DNA of 64,000 nt from Brachybacterium squillarum M-6-3 (GTDB lineage Bacteria > Actinomycetota > Actinomycetes > Actinomycetales > Dermabacteraceae), in contig NZ_AGBX01000007.1 of the NCBI RefSeq assembly GCF_000225825.1, positions 186,001 through 250,000 of the forward strand, in the 5' to 3' direction. Position numbers and translations under genes: made by a program. Shown one piece after another: positions 1 to 7,991 of the stretch; position 1 is the first letter of the stretch; every line of letters begins with the position of its first letter. Below the pieces are notes generated by a model, which was not told where the DNA came from, searched no databases, and was given only the letters and a program-made list of their open reading frames with translations.

Positions 1-819
1 CACCTCCTCGGCGGCGCCGGAGATCAGCAGGCTGTCGTAACGCTGCTCGAGGTTCGCGACCATCTCCTGCAGCTGCGGGGCCTCGGCGACCTGCGCGGCG
101 ACGGCCTCGCGCACCGGTCCGGCCTGGGACTCCAGGGCGGCGACGGGAAGCTGCGGGCCCTGCTCCTGGCTGACCGCCTCCAGCAGCGCGAGCGCCGCAT
201 CCGGGTAGGACATCTCATGGAGGTACTGCGGCACGTGCGCGACCAGGCCCACCACTTCGTGCCCGGCCTCGGCCAGGCGCAGGGTGAGCAGCGCGGTGAA
301 GGGGGCGCGCAGACGGAAGGTGCCCGGCATGGTGCGGCGGACCGTGATCGAGTCCGGGTCGCCGGCGTAGCGGGTGACGGGCAGGTCCCGGGTGTGGGGG
401 ACCGGCGCCGGGAAGCCCTGCAGCATGAGGGTGCGCTCGATGCCGAGCTGGTCGACGATGATGCGCACCGCGGAGGCGACGCGCTCCCACTGGAAGGAGG
501 GCTCGGGCCCGGTGAGCAGGAAGAAGGTCTCGCCCTCGGTGTCGGTGACCTCGTGCAACAGGATCTCCGGGGCGGCGTAGTCGGTGAAGTGGTCCAGCTC
601 GAGGGTCACCTCGGGGCGGTGCCCGGCGTAGTCGTAGACCTGGTCCATGTCGACCCGTCCGATGACGCGGCTGGAGAGGGTGTTGAGCAGATGGTCGTCG
701 ACGAGCGCCTGGGCGGCGCCGGCATCGCTGAAGGCCCCCAGGGTGACCAGGAGGGTGCGACCGGCGAGAGCGCGCGAGTCGACATGGCGCTCGTAGCTGA
801 ACAGGGTGGTGGCGTCCAC
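1..819 (-). CDS. PAC2 family (proteasome assembly chaperone-like) protein, 3' end cut by window
   Basis: The open frame runs from a GTG at 819 off the left edge, so 273 codons are visible and the C-terminus is missing. A strong GGAGGAGG-type ribosome-binding site sits just upstream of the GTG. The protein starts MDATTLFSYERHVDSRALAG and shows the alternating beta-strand/Gly pattern of actinobacterial PAC2 proteins, with an HHxL-like 'DDHLLNTLSSRVIG' segment and 'FFLLTGPEPSFQWE'. The family is related to eukaryotic proteasome assembly chaperones, but its role in actinobacteria is not settled. It is the first of three minus-strand genes and has no obvious partner here. The family call rests on overall pattern rather than a catalytic motif. 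Confidence 0.75.
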   Translation of the reverse strand, partial: MDATTLFSYERHVDSRALAGRTLLVTLGAFSDAGAAQALVDDHLLNTLSSRVIGRVDMDQVYDYAGHRPEVTLELDHFTDYAAPEILLHEVTDTEGETFFLLTGPEPSFQWERVASAVRIIVDQLGIERTLMLQGFPAPVPHTRDLPVTRYAGDPDSITVRRTMPGTFRLRAPFTALLTLRLAEAGHEVVGLVAHVPQYLHEMSYPDAALALLEAVSQEQGPQLPVAALESQAGPVREAVAAQVAEAPQLQEMVANLEQRYDSLLISGAAEEV

Positions 820-1019
820 GGGGACCTCCTCCGGGAAGACGGGTGATGACCTGTTCAACGACCGCGGGGGAGCGGGCTATTCCCCGCGGCGGGCCGTTCC
901 CACGTGAGCAGCGCCACGGTGTTCCAGGCCAGGCGCAGGGAGCTGGATCAGCTCGCCGCCACGCGCCACGGCGTCTGCCGAGCCGGCGAGGACAGCGGCG
1001 CCGTCCGTGCCGACGTCGC

Positions 1020-1799
1020 TCAGGAGGCCGACCGAAGGGGGGAGCGCTCCCGCAACGCCGGGTCCCAGCGCACCGTGCCCGTCGCGGGATCGTGCTGGAG
1101 GAGCGAGAGGACAGCCCCGAGGGCGAGTGAGATTCCGGCCATCTCGAGCAGCTCCTCGAGCATCGTGGTGAGGAGGTAGGGGGTGGTCTCCACCCAGTCG
1201 TTGCCCTCGAGCATCATGCCGTTCATCGTCTCCACGCCCAAGGCGCCCGCCACGAACACCACACCGCCCACGAGGATCCCGGTGCGCGCGCGACGGGGGA
1301 GGGAGAGGACGAGCCGCAGGAGCAGCAGGACGATCACCAGCGCGAACGGGGCCCCCAGCAGCACCCAGTTGAAGCCGACCTCGATCCCAAGCATCGCGCT
1401 GATCCTCTCGGCGTGGCCGTGCAGCCGCTCGTGCGCCGCGATGAACTCGTCGAACGAGGCGCCGATCGCGACGACACCCAGCAGGATCCAGGAGAGCCGG
1501 TGCGCAGGCCGAGAGGCGACGGCGAGCGCCGCGAGGACGCCGAACGTCAGCCACAGACTCGAGGCGTACCAGGTGGCGAGGTTCGCTTCCTGCCCCGTAT
1601 CGAAGGCCCAGTACACGAGGTCGGAGATCTCGAAGATCACGCCGCTCGACGACCGCTGGACGATCAGGGCGATCAGGGCGATCAGCGTGACGCCCACGGA
1701 TCCGATCAGGAACGGCGCCGTCGTGCGCCGCCGGGAGAGGTGGCGGTAAGTGTCGGCGGCCGTCGATCGGGCCGGGTGTAGTGGAACGGAAGGGGCCAT
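1020..1799 (-). CDS. Polytopic membrane protein of unknown function
   Basis: This encodes 259 residues with about six hydrophobic segments, for example FLIGSVGVTLIALIALIV, WILLGVVAIGASFDEF and APFALVIVLLLLRL. Charged residues sit in or beside membrane segments (a DEFIAAHERLHGH stretch and a LEELLEMAG stretch), which could bind metal or substrate. I do not recognise the family. The start is ATG at 1799 with only a weak ribosome-binding site, so a slightly different start is possible. It is transcribed on the minus strand like its neighbours, but about 160-200 bp gaps on both sides suggest it is a single transcription unit. Confidence 0.7.
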   Translation of the reverse strand: MAPSVPLHPARSTAADTYRHLSRRRTTAPFLIGSVGVTLIALIALIVQRSSSGVIFEISDLVYWAFDTGQEANLATWYASSLWLTFGVLAALAVASRPAHRLSWILLGVVAIGASFDEFIAAHERLHGHAERISAMLGIEVGFNWVLLGAPFALVIVLLLLRLVLSLPRRARTGILVGGVVFVAGALGVETMNGMMLEGNDWVETTPYLLTTMLEELLEMAGISLALGAVLSLLQHDPATGTVRWDPALRERSPLRSAS

Positions 1800-1961
1800 C
1801 GGCCCATGCTGTCAGAAACGGACGAAACGGGAAAGGGGTGTCGATGTGCATGAGGTTACTCGCGGCGGATGTCAGGAGGGTGTGTTCGAGGCGTATCCCG
1901 AGCACGGGTCCGTCACCACCTCGACCTTGCCCACCCGTGTAGCGGACCGAACTCATCGCGA

Positions 1962-2783
1962 TCACGCGGAGAGGAGCTCCGCGGTGTCCCAGGCCAGGCG
2001 CAGCGCCAGCGCCCCGGTCACCACCAGGAAGACCACTCGCACGAAGCCGGAGCCGAAGCGCAGTGCGAGTCGGGCGCCGAGGAATCCGCCGCCCACGTTC
2101 GCCACCGCCATCAGCGCGCCGAGGAGCCACCACACCTCGCCCTGCAGGCCGAAGACCAGCAGTGCCCCGAGGTTCGTGGTGAGGTTCGCGAGCTTGGCGT
2201 GGACGCTGGCCTCGAGGAAGCCGTAGCCGAGCACCGCGACCATCGCGATGATGAAGAAGGTGCCGGTGCCCGGGCCGAGCACCCCGTCGTAGAGCCCGAC
2301 GGCGCCGCCGATCGCCGCGGCCCGCAGCACGTGCCCGCGGCCGGTATGAAGGGGGGAGTGGGTCAGCCCCATCGCGGGGCGGGCGATCGTGTACCCGCCG
2401 ACGACCAGCAGCGCCACCAGCACGATGGGGGACATCCACTCCTTGGGGATCGCGCTGGCCACCCCGGCGCCCGCCGCGCTGCCGAGGGCCGCGCAGACCA
2501 CCAGCGGCACCACGGTCGTCATCACCGGGGTGATGCGTCGCAGGTAGGTGGCGGAGGAGACGGCGGTCCCGGCGGCGCTGGCGACCTTGTTGGTGCCGAG
2601 CACCGTCGCCGTGGAGGTCTCGGCGGGCAGGCCGGTGAGCAGGGCGGGGAGCTGGATCAGGCCGCCGCCGCCCACCACGGCGTCCACCCAGCCGGCCAGG
2701 AATGCGGCGCCCACGAGCAGCACGAGCGTGAGGGCGCCGAGCTGGGCGATCTGGTCGAGCAGGGGCACGCGGACAGTCAACAC
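1962..2783 (-). CDS. TSUP (TauE/SafE) family permease
   Basis: A 273-residue membrane protein of the TauE/SafE sulfite/sulfonate exporter family. It has the two-repeat layout typical of the family. The N-terminal half carries AAFLAGWVDAVVGGGGLIQLPAL and the conserved 'GTNKVASAAGTA' segment; the C-terminal half carries 'GLYDGVLGPGTGTFFI' and 'ANLTTNLGALLVF'. About eight transmembrane segments are visible. The substrate cannot be told from sequence; members move sulfite, organosulfonates or other small anions. The start is GTG at 2783, with GTG at 2768 as an alternative. The gene is divergent from the HAD hydrolase at 2897. Confidence 0.88.
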   Translation of the reverse strand: MLTVRVPLLDQIAQLGALTLVLLVGAAFLAGWVDAVVGGGGLIQLPALLTGLPAETSTATVLGTNKVASAAGTAVSSATYLRRITPVMTTVVPLVVCAALGSAAGAGVASAIPKEWMSPIVLVALLVVGGYTIARPAMGLTHSPLHTGRGHVLRAAAIGGAVGLYDGVLGPGTGTFFIIAMVAVLGYGFLEASVHAKLANLTTNLGALLVFGLQGEVWWLLGALMAVANVGGGFLGARLALRFGSGFVRVVFLVVTGALALRLAWDTAELLSA

Positions 2784-2896
2784 CGGCCGACGGGCCCGCG
2801 CGAATCCGGTCCGCGTCCCCGTCGGCCGGGTGGGACGCAGGGGAGCGACGGGCGAGCCCGACCGCCCGGCGCGTGGAGGCCTGAAAGGATGGCCGC

Positions 2897-3514
2897 ATGC
2901 GATCGGTGATCTGGGACATGGGCGGCACGCTGGTGGACACCTACCCCGACGTGGACCGGGCCCTCGCTGCGGCGGCGGGCACGGCGCCCGCGGAGGTGGC
3001 GCCCCTGACCCGCGTCTCCAGCTCCCACGCGATCACGACCCTGGCCGCTCGGCACGGCACGCCCGAGTCCGTGCTGCGCGCCGCCTACGAGGGGGTCAAG
3101 GACCACTGGCGGGAGCATCCGGCGCCCCTTCGGGACGGCGTCGCCGCGGTGATGGAGGCTGTGCGCGTCGGGGGCGGGCTGAACCTCGTGGCCACTCACC
3201 GGGACCGTGCCAGCGCGACCCAGCTGCTGGAGACCCTCGGCGTGGAGGTGGACGACCTGGTGTGCGCGCCGGACGGGTTTCCCCGCAAGCCCGATCCGAC
3301 GATGATCCGAATCCTGCTGGACCGTCACGCGCTGGAGCCCGCCGGATGCCTGGCCGTCGGCGACCGTCCCGCGGACGTGGCGGCCGCGCAGGCCGCCGGG
3401 GTCGAGGGGATCCTGCTCGTCACGCCGGGCGTGTCGCTCGAGGCGCCCGGAGCGCCGCGCATCGATGACCTGCGGGAGCTGCTGCCGATGCTCAGGGCGA
3501 CGAGGGAGTCCTGA
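2897..3514 (+). CDS. HAD-family hydrolase (phosphoglycolate phosphatase-like)
   Basis: A 205-residue HAD-superfamily phosphatase. Motif I is degenerate: 'WDMGGTLVD', where Gly replaces the second catalytic Asp of DxDGT, as in several YcjU/Gph-like relatives. Motif II is 'LVATHRD', with the Thr of the usual S/T-N/H. Motif III is the Lys in 'FPRKPDP', and motif IV is 'AVGDRPADVAAAQAAG'. A cap insertion lies between motifs I and II. The missing second Asp suggests altered chemistry or phosphotransfer, so the activity should not be assumed. This is the last ordinary chromosomal gene before the dif-like site and the island. Confidence 0.82.
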   Translation: MRSVIWDMGGTLVDTYPDVDRALAAAAGTAPAEVAPLTRVSSSHAITTLAARHGTPESVLRAAYEGVKDHWREHPAPLRDGVAAVMEAVRVGGGLNLVATHRDRASATQLLETLGVEVDDLVCAPDGFPRKPDPTMIRILLDRHALEPAGCLAVGDRPADVAAAQAAGVEGILLVTPGVSLEAPGAPRIDDLRELLPMLRATRES

Positions 3515-3600
3515 TCCCGGGCGCTTCCGGCGCGAGGCCGTCTGGAGGGGGACAGGGACGACGGCGGTCGGGGGATGGCCCGGTGGTCGAGGGTCGCTCC

Positions 3601-3620
3601 TTCCTCCGTTTTCCTCCGTT
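3601..3620. repeat. Tandem 10-bp repeat beside the dif-like site
   Basis: TTCCTCCGTT occurs twice in a row (3601-3610 and 3611-3620), three bases before the dif-like 28-mer. It could be a short recombination scar or an accessory sequence; no function is assigned. Confidence 0.6.
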
Positions 3621-3622
3621 CG

Positions 3623-3650
3623 ACTTTACATAACGTACATTATCGGCGGA
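3623..3650 (-). other. dif: dif-like XerC/XerD recombination site
   Basis: Read on the minus strand, this 28-mer contains CCGATAAT, a GTACG centre and TTATGTAAAGT, so it has two inverted half-sites around a 6-bp centre. As I recall the actinobacterial dif consensus (CCGATAAT, two bases, ACATTATGTCAAGT, preceded by TTSR), about 25 of 28 positions agree. dif is where XerC/XerD resolve chromosome dimers at the replication terminus; some mobile elements (IMEX) integrate there. The site sits exactly where ordinary chromosome gives way to the accessory island. I saw no second full copy at the far side, so this may be the native dif or one remaining element junction. Confidence 0.72.
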
Positions 3651-3654
3651 AGGG

Positions 3655-4110
3655 TCTGATGGTGGGAGAAGATCCCTTGCGGCCGCGGGAGCTACCGCGA
3701 GGTTCACCGGTGACGGAACCTCCTTCCGAAAGAAGCAGATCCTGGCAGTCGTGGTCGACTCCCTCGCCCAATTTCGCGCTCGCGGGGCCGACCTCGCAGA
3801 CCTCGCGCAGCTTGACCTCGATCACTAACAAATCGGCGATCTAATAGAAGGAGGCTTCGCCAGCAGGTTCGTGGGCCGGGCGATCAAGGCCAGGATTATC
3901 GGCCAGGATCCCCGGCTTACGCTGTATCGCTGCGGCACCAGCCTTAAGCGCGACGCAGCCGCGAGCACCAAGGTAATGGACGCCCACGTCCACAGTATGC
4001 GACACCGGTCCACCGCGGTACTTCTCGTTAATTTAGGTCAACCGCCCGAGCGAATACACACCTCGATCTGGCACGACGTCGTTATCGCAGGCGGCCTGGG
4101 GAGCATTTGA
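3655..4110 (+). pseudogene. Decayed coding remnant, possibly a tyrosine recombinase C-terminus
   Basis: One frame stays coding-like on both sides of an in-frame TAA at 3826. Before the stop it reads FRKKQILAVVVDSLAQF and GADLADLAQLDLDH; after it, GFASRFVGRAIKARIIG. Near the end it contains HSMRHRSTAVLLVNLGQPPE followed by 'RIHTSIWHD', which resembles the HxLRH box and the terminal GH motif of tyrosine recombinases (LRHTxAT-LLxxG-LGH). The first catalytic Arg domain is not visible and the terminal Gly-His is Trp-His, so it would be inactive. The position next to a dif-like site fits an old integrase, but the resemblance is short and could mislead. Confidence 0.35.
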
Positions 4111-4392
4111 CCCTGCGGAACCGCCGATATCGAGCTATTACTGCTAATCGACGAACTCTTTCATCGACCCGCTGCTGAGCCCCTGCGTCAGTGGACCGAT
4201 GCGCACCCCAACACCAACTTGATCTTCCCAGGGTACACCCCCGCTAGACACCTCGAACCGAGTTAATTGCCGACCGGCTGCGCGCCACCATCGGCCCGTC
4301 GCGCGGGAACGGAGAACGCTCTGCGAGCTCGAGAATCCCAAATTGCTATCTTATCCAAGCTTTTCCGCTACACCCCCGCCACGATCAAGCTC

Positions 4393-4413
4393 GACGGTCG
4401 ATGCTCGACCGTC
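4393..4413. repeat. Inverted repeat, 9-bp arms
   Basis: GACGGTCGA (4393-4401), TGC, then TCGACCGTC (4405-4413) is a perfect inverted repeat. It could be an operator, a terminator stem or a recombinase site. No T-tract follows, so a terminator is not favoured. Confidence 0.6.
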
Positions 4414-4430
4414 AGCTAGACCATCGACCC

Positions 4431-4451
4431 CGTGGTCAAGCTTGAACCACG
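4431..4451. repeat. Near-perfect palindrome around AAGCTT
   Basis: CGTGGTCAAGCTTG then AACCACG forms a 21-bp near-palindrome with one unpaired base, 17 bp after the previous inverted repeat. The pairing of two such structures in otherwise non-coding DNA suggests a protein-binding or mobilisation site. Confidence 0.55.
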
Positions 4452-4813
4452 CGGGCCATGGCCGTCAGTACGCCTTGCACCCGCACGAGCCCTCGGGGAC
4501 GAAGGCGCGCCGCCCGCAATCCATGGACTGGGCACATGAACGATTCATCTGGAAGGTACAGTACACGTGGTACAAAAGACTCGTGCAGTGACGACTATCC
4601 CGCGCGCCGGATGCGGTCAGAGTTCCAGGGTCGTATGGGAACAATGTCCGTTGTGCCGCTAAACTTCGGTCTGTTCGTGGGTGTTGCCGGGGCACACCGG
4701 AGCGCGTTGTAGCGTCGCGGGTCGAGTAAGGTCAGGACTATCGGCAGTCCCGAGTGCGGTCAGCGTCACCGAGTCAGGTGAATGTCTTAGGTGAGTGTCA
4801 GAGGATGGAGCCA

Positions 4814-5893
4814 ATGGAGACGCTAGACAATGAGTTTGCCCAAGCAGTCCGGAACGTCACCGTAAGTGGCTTCAAGCGCGAACGCGCGATCGCGGCCCAC
4901 ACCGAAGTCCGCGCACTACTCGAAGTTGACCCGGAACTGAGTTCGTGGGGCATCGATTCCATCCTGATCGGATCCTACGCCCGTCAGACTGCCCGATACC
5001 CGGGCAAGGATGTTGATGTATTCCTCCGCTTCATGAATCTCTCCGTCCGCCACGACCCCGAGAAAGTTTACAATGCTGTTCAGCGCGTTCTCATTGCGGA
5101 GTACGGCCTTAAGGACCGCGACGTCGACGGGCGTGTCACGCGCCAAGCCAGGTCTCTAAAGATCGACTTCCCGGATCCCGACGACCTCCTCAGCGACAAC
5201 TCCTTTTCCATCGACGCCGTCCCTGCTGTCCAATGGGGCGAGCACTGGGGAATTCCAAACCGCGACCGCGATCTGTGGAACAGTGAGGAGAAGCGCTGGA
5301 TCAAGACCAACCCGCTGAAGTTTGCGGAAGACACCAATGCCACTGCGGTCGCCACCTGGAGCCCAACCGTGGGTACCACCAACGCCTACCGGCCTGTCAT
5401 CCGACTGCTTCGCCAAGTCCGCCACGTCCACTTCGGCAATGAGCGACCCGGCGGCCTGTTTATCGAGGTGGCTGGCTACTACGTCTGGAAGGCCCAACTC
5501 GTCTCAGGTACCACCTGGGCCGAGTTGCTGACCTCCACCATGGAACAGGTCGCCAAGCGACTCGAAAAGTGCACCGACGACGGCCTCCCCGATCCGGTGC
5601 TAGGTACGACGATGAAGCCTGACCTCGACGCCTGGCAGTGGGCGAGCGCCGCCGACGGGCTTAACCGACTCGCGGAGCAGGCCCGCCAAGCACTCGACTC
5701 CGAGCGATGCCGTGCAGCGAAGATGTGGCGAGATATCCTAGGCAGCAACGACCGTGGGCAGGTCCTTCCGCTCCCAGATGGGTGCGACGCCAATGGGTTC
5801 CCCGTAGGCTCAGTCACCGCTGTCGGCGCAGTCGGTAGCAACGACCCCCGCGGCTTCGCAAGCCTCCCCTGGTCTACCCGACGCCATAAATGA
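4814..5893 (+). CDS. CBASS CD-NTase (cGAS/DncV-like nucleotidyltransferase)
   Basis: This is the sensor enzyme of a CBASS operon, expected to make a cyclic oligonucleotide on phage infection. The fold signature is clear: GSY at residues 53-55, catalytic D66/D68 in 'GKDVDVFLRF', and the third Asp, D134, in 'FSIDAVPAV'. The helical C-terminal domain follows. I chose ATG 4814 because CAGAGG lies 9 nt upstream; in-frame GTG 4754 and ATG 4805 are alternatives. The length of 359 residues is normal. The C-terminus is RRHK, whereas CD-NTases that are Cap2 substrates usually end in Gly or Ala. Seven bp separate its stop from Cap2. I cannot fix the clade or the product by eye. Confidence 0.92.
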   Translation: METLDNEFAQAVRNVTVSGFKRERAIAAHTEVRALLEVDPELSSWGIDSILIGSYARQTARYPGKDVDVFLRFMNLSVRHDPEKVYNAVQRVLIAEYGLKDRDVDGRVTRQARSLKIDFPDPDDLLSDNSFSIDAVPAVQWGEHWGIPNRDRDLWNSEEKRWIKTNPLKFAEDTNATAVATWSPTVGTTNAYRPVIRLLRQVRHVHFGNERPGGLFIEVAGYYVWKAQLVSGTTWAELLTSTMEQVAKRLEKCTDDGLPDPVLGTTMKPDLDAWQWASAADGLNRLAEQARQALDSERCRAAKMWRDILGSNDRGQVLPLPDGCDANGFPVGSVTAVGAVGSNDPRGFASLPWSTRRHK

Positions 5894-5900
5894 GTAACCC

Positions 5901-7469
5901 GTGGAGACCTACGACGACGGTGCGTTCGACCGGTTCTGCTCCGGCCTTGTCAACGCAGGATTCTCTCCGGTGCGTGACACCGCTCAAGCCAGGTGGACTG
6001 GCCCGCTCCGGGAAAGCCTGCAGCCCTTCAGCGGCGCAAGCAGAATGCAGATTTCATTTTATCCGGGCTGGCCGCTGCGTTATGCGCACATAACGGTCCC
6101 CGGGCTCAAGGCAGAGCACGCTAACCAAGGGACGATTTGCCTGTGGGCCGAAGACGACCCCGCACAGATCGCTGGCCGTGACCTCCAGACGTTCTGGCAG
6201 CGCGTCGACGAATGGGCCCAAGCAGCTCAGCTCGGCTTCCGCCTCGAAGACCGCGCACTCGACGCGTACGCCTACTTCGACACGACCACCAGGTTCGACG
6301 CCGAACTGCCCTTCGGAGACCTCGTCAGAGCAGGAGGCAACGGCTACCGCGCCCCCCTAATCGCCACCACCCGAGGCGACCGTACCGTCGTGATCGAGCG
6401 TCCCCCCACCACCGACCCGGAGCCTGATGAACCGGCGCCACTCCGGGGAGCGTTCTACCTTCGACGACACATCGACGCGCCGCCCCGTGACTTCGCCGAT
6501 TTCCGCGCTGCCCTCACCTACAAGCAGACCCGAGATCTCGACCGGGGCCTCGCCGCCAGGACAGACACAGCCCTCGCCGAACCCAGCGGTGGTTACGACT
6601 TCGCCGTCCTCGCCTGGCCTCGCTACGACCGCGACCACGACGCGGTCGTAGTCGCCTTCAATGGCGCCGGAGACGAGCTCAAAGCGTCAGCCATTTCTGC
6701 CACTCCCAATGACATCGCTGCCCGACGACGACGCGCAGGGCCAGACGCCACCGCCCTCACCGACAAGCGAATACTCATCGCTGGAGCCGGATCCGTCGGA
6801 GGCCACGTCGCGTTAAGTCTTGCCGCCAGCGGAGTCGGCCTCATTCGTCTCCATGACGGCGACCACCTCAAGACCACCAACCTCGTTCGCCATGCCAGCG
6901 ATAAGTTCGGCGTCGGCTACAACAAAGCAATCGCCATGGCCGTCGCCATCGGCGAGCACGCACCCTGGACTAATGTCGAACCCAAAACGGACAACCTGCC
7001 ATATAACCCCTCCGGACTCACCTCAACGATCGAGGGCTTCGACCTGATTATCGACTGTACTGGCACGCTCCCGTTCACCGCAGCCCTTGCCGAGATCTGC
7101 CGACGCACAAGCGCCCCACTCATTACCGGGGCTCTCTTCCATCAGGGCGCTATCGCGCGCGTCCAACGCCAAGCAGACGGCGACACGCCCATTGCGTCAC
7201 GCCCCAGCGACCCGACCTACAGCAACCTGCCACCAGAAGACCCGCGCGAATCCAACGTAGGATTCCTTGAACTGGGCTGCACAGCACCGGTCAACAACGC
7301 CCCGCCGACCGCGGTCCTCGCGACAGCTTCCGACGTAGCCCTAGCCGCCGTCGACCTACTCACCGGCCGCTGCAACCGCGCAGACGAACGCATCATGGTC
7401 TTCCAGCCCATGGCCGCCCCATTCGACGCGACCGGGACCCACGATCACAGCCCGGGCGGGATCGGATGA
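5901..7469 (+). CDS. cap2: CBASS Cap2: E2-E1 fusion conjugation enzyme
   Basis: This 522-residue protein is a two-part ubiquitin-transfer-like enzyme. The N-terminal E2-like domain has its probable active Cys at C80 in 'NQGTICLWAEDD'. The C-terminal ThiF/E1-like adenylation domain starts near residue 288, with the nucleotide loop GAGSVG (295-300), D319/D321 in 'LHDGDHLKTTNL', 'IIDCTG' near 386, and a candidate E1 Cys at C460 in 'LGCTAPVNNAPP'. In type II CBASS, Cap2 joins the C-terminus of the CD-NTase to a target and primes it. The start is GTG 5901, 7 bp after the CD-NTase stop. Its stop overlaps cap3 by 4 nt (ATGA), implying coupled translation. Confidence 0.93.
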   Translation: METYDDGAFDRFCSGLVNAGFSPVRDTAQARWTGPLRESLQPFSGASRMQISFYPGWPLRYAHITVPGLKAEHANQGTICLWAEDDPAQIAGRDLQTFWQRVDEWAQAAQLGFRLEDRALDAYAYFDTTTRFDAELPFGDLVRAGGNGYRAPLIATTRGDRTVVIERPPTTDPEPDEPAPLRGAFYLRRHIDAPPRDFADFRAALTYKQTRDLDRGLAARTDTALAEPSGGYDFAVLAWPRYDRDHDAVVVAFNGAGDELKASAISATPNDIAARRRRAGPDATALTDKRILIAGAGSVGGHVALSLAASGVGLIRLHDGDHLKTTNLVRHASDKFGVGYNKAIAMAVAIGEHAPWTNVEPKTDNLPYNPSGLTSTIEGFDLIIDCTGTLPFTAALAEICRRTSAPLITGALFHQGAIARVQRQADGDTPIASRPSDPTYSNLPPEDPRESNVGFLELGCTAPVNNAPPTAVLATASDVALAAVDLLTGRCNRADERIMVFQPMAAPFDATGTHDHSPGGIG

Positions 7470-7975
7470 ACCACAGCGACGCCACACCGATTCTTCTGCT
7501 CTCAGAATCCGCCCACTTCTCTTTGATTACCGCAGCCGCCAAAGCACACCCCAACGAGACAGGCGGCATCCTCGTCGGTGTCCACACCGACGCCGGCCAC
7601 CCGTGGGTCACGCGCGCCATTGAGATTGCCAGCAATGACCGAGGCCACCATCACTACAAAATCCCGTCAGGTGCGACGCAGCCCAGCGTGCACTCCGCCC
7701 GACAAACAGACCCACGACTTGGCTACCTCGGCGACTGGCATAGCCACCCCGCCGATATCGGGTCCAGCCCAACCGACCTCGCAACGCTCGCCGTGTACTC
7801 GATCAAACGCACTCATACACCAAACCCCACGCTGATAGTTGTCCGGAATACTCGAGATGGACGTGTTCTAGACGCTTGCCGAATCGTTACCATGACGCCC
7901 CGCTCCTGCGAACTCCACCTTACAGGCGACCTGCCCCGAGAGCCTCCAACGCGGGACCAGGAACCAGGCAACTAG
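7466..7975 (+). CDS. cap3: CBASS Cap3: JAB/JAMM isopeptidase
   Basis: A 169-residue JAB/MPN metalloprotease. The glutamate of the active site is E31 in 'NETGGILVG'. The zinc motif is complete, H92-x-H94-x6-S101-xx-D104 in WHSHPADIGSSPTD. In type II CBASS, Cap3 removes the CD-NTase from its conjugates and so counters Cap2. Its start overlaps the end of cap2 by 4 nt, and the effector follows 16 bp after its stop, so all four genes form one operon. The C-terminus is short and Arg/Pro-rich. No signal peptide or membrane segment is present. Confidence 0.93.
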   Translation: MNHSDATPILLLSESAHFSLITAAAKAHPNETGGILVGVHTDAGHPWVTRAIEIASNDRGHHHYKIPSGATQPSVHSARQTDPRLGYLGDWHSHPADIGSSPTDLATLAVYSIKRTHTPNPTLIVVRNTRDGRVLDACRIVTMTPRSCELHLTGDLPREPPTRDQEPGN

Positions 7976-7991
7976 GCCACAAGGAGTCCGA

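Larger units (their letters stand above)
4111..4813. other. Non-coding stretch upstream of the CBASS operon
   Basis: About 700 bp contain no open frame with coding character on either strand; the short frames present overlap one another and have no ribosome-binding sites. Base composition is AT-richer than the flanking chromosome. It holds two inverted repeats (listed separately) and a short repeat GGTAC-n9-GGTAC around 4555-4573. The CBASS promoter should lie in the last 200 bp, but I cannot pick a convincing -35/-10 pair. Confidence 0.55.

Noticed and set aside
877-2940. Long open frame on the minus strand in another frame
   Set aside because: It overlaps two genes with clear membrane-protein composition and reads as Arg/Pro/Gly-rich, a shadow caused by high GC.
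2897-3514. HAD gene as part of the CBASS island
   Set aside because: Its GC-rich codon use matches the core chromosome and it lies on the other side of the dif-like site.
4458-4712. Short open frames upstream of the CD-NTase as small genes
   Set aside because: They overlap each other on both strands, lack ribosome-binding sites and show no coding-type codon bias.
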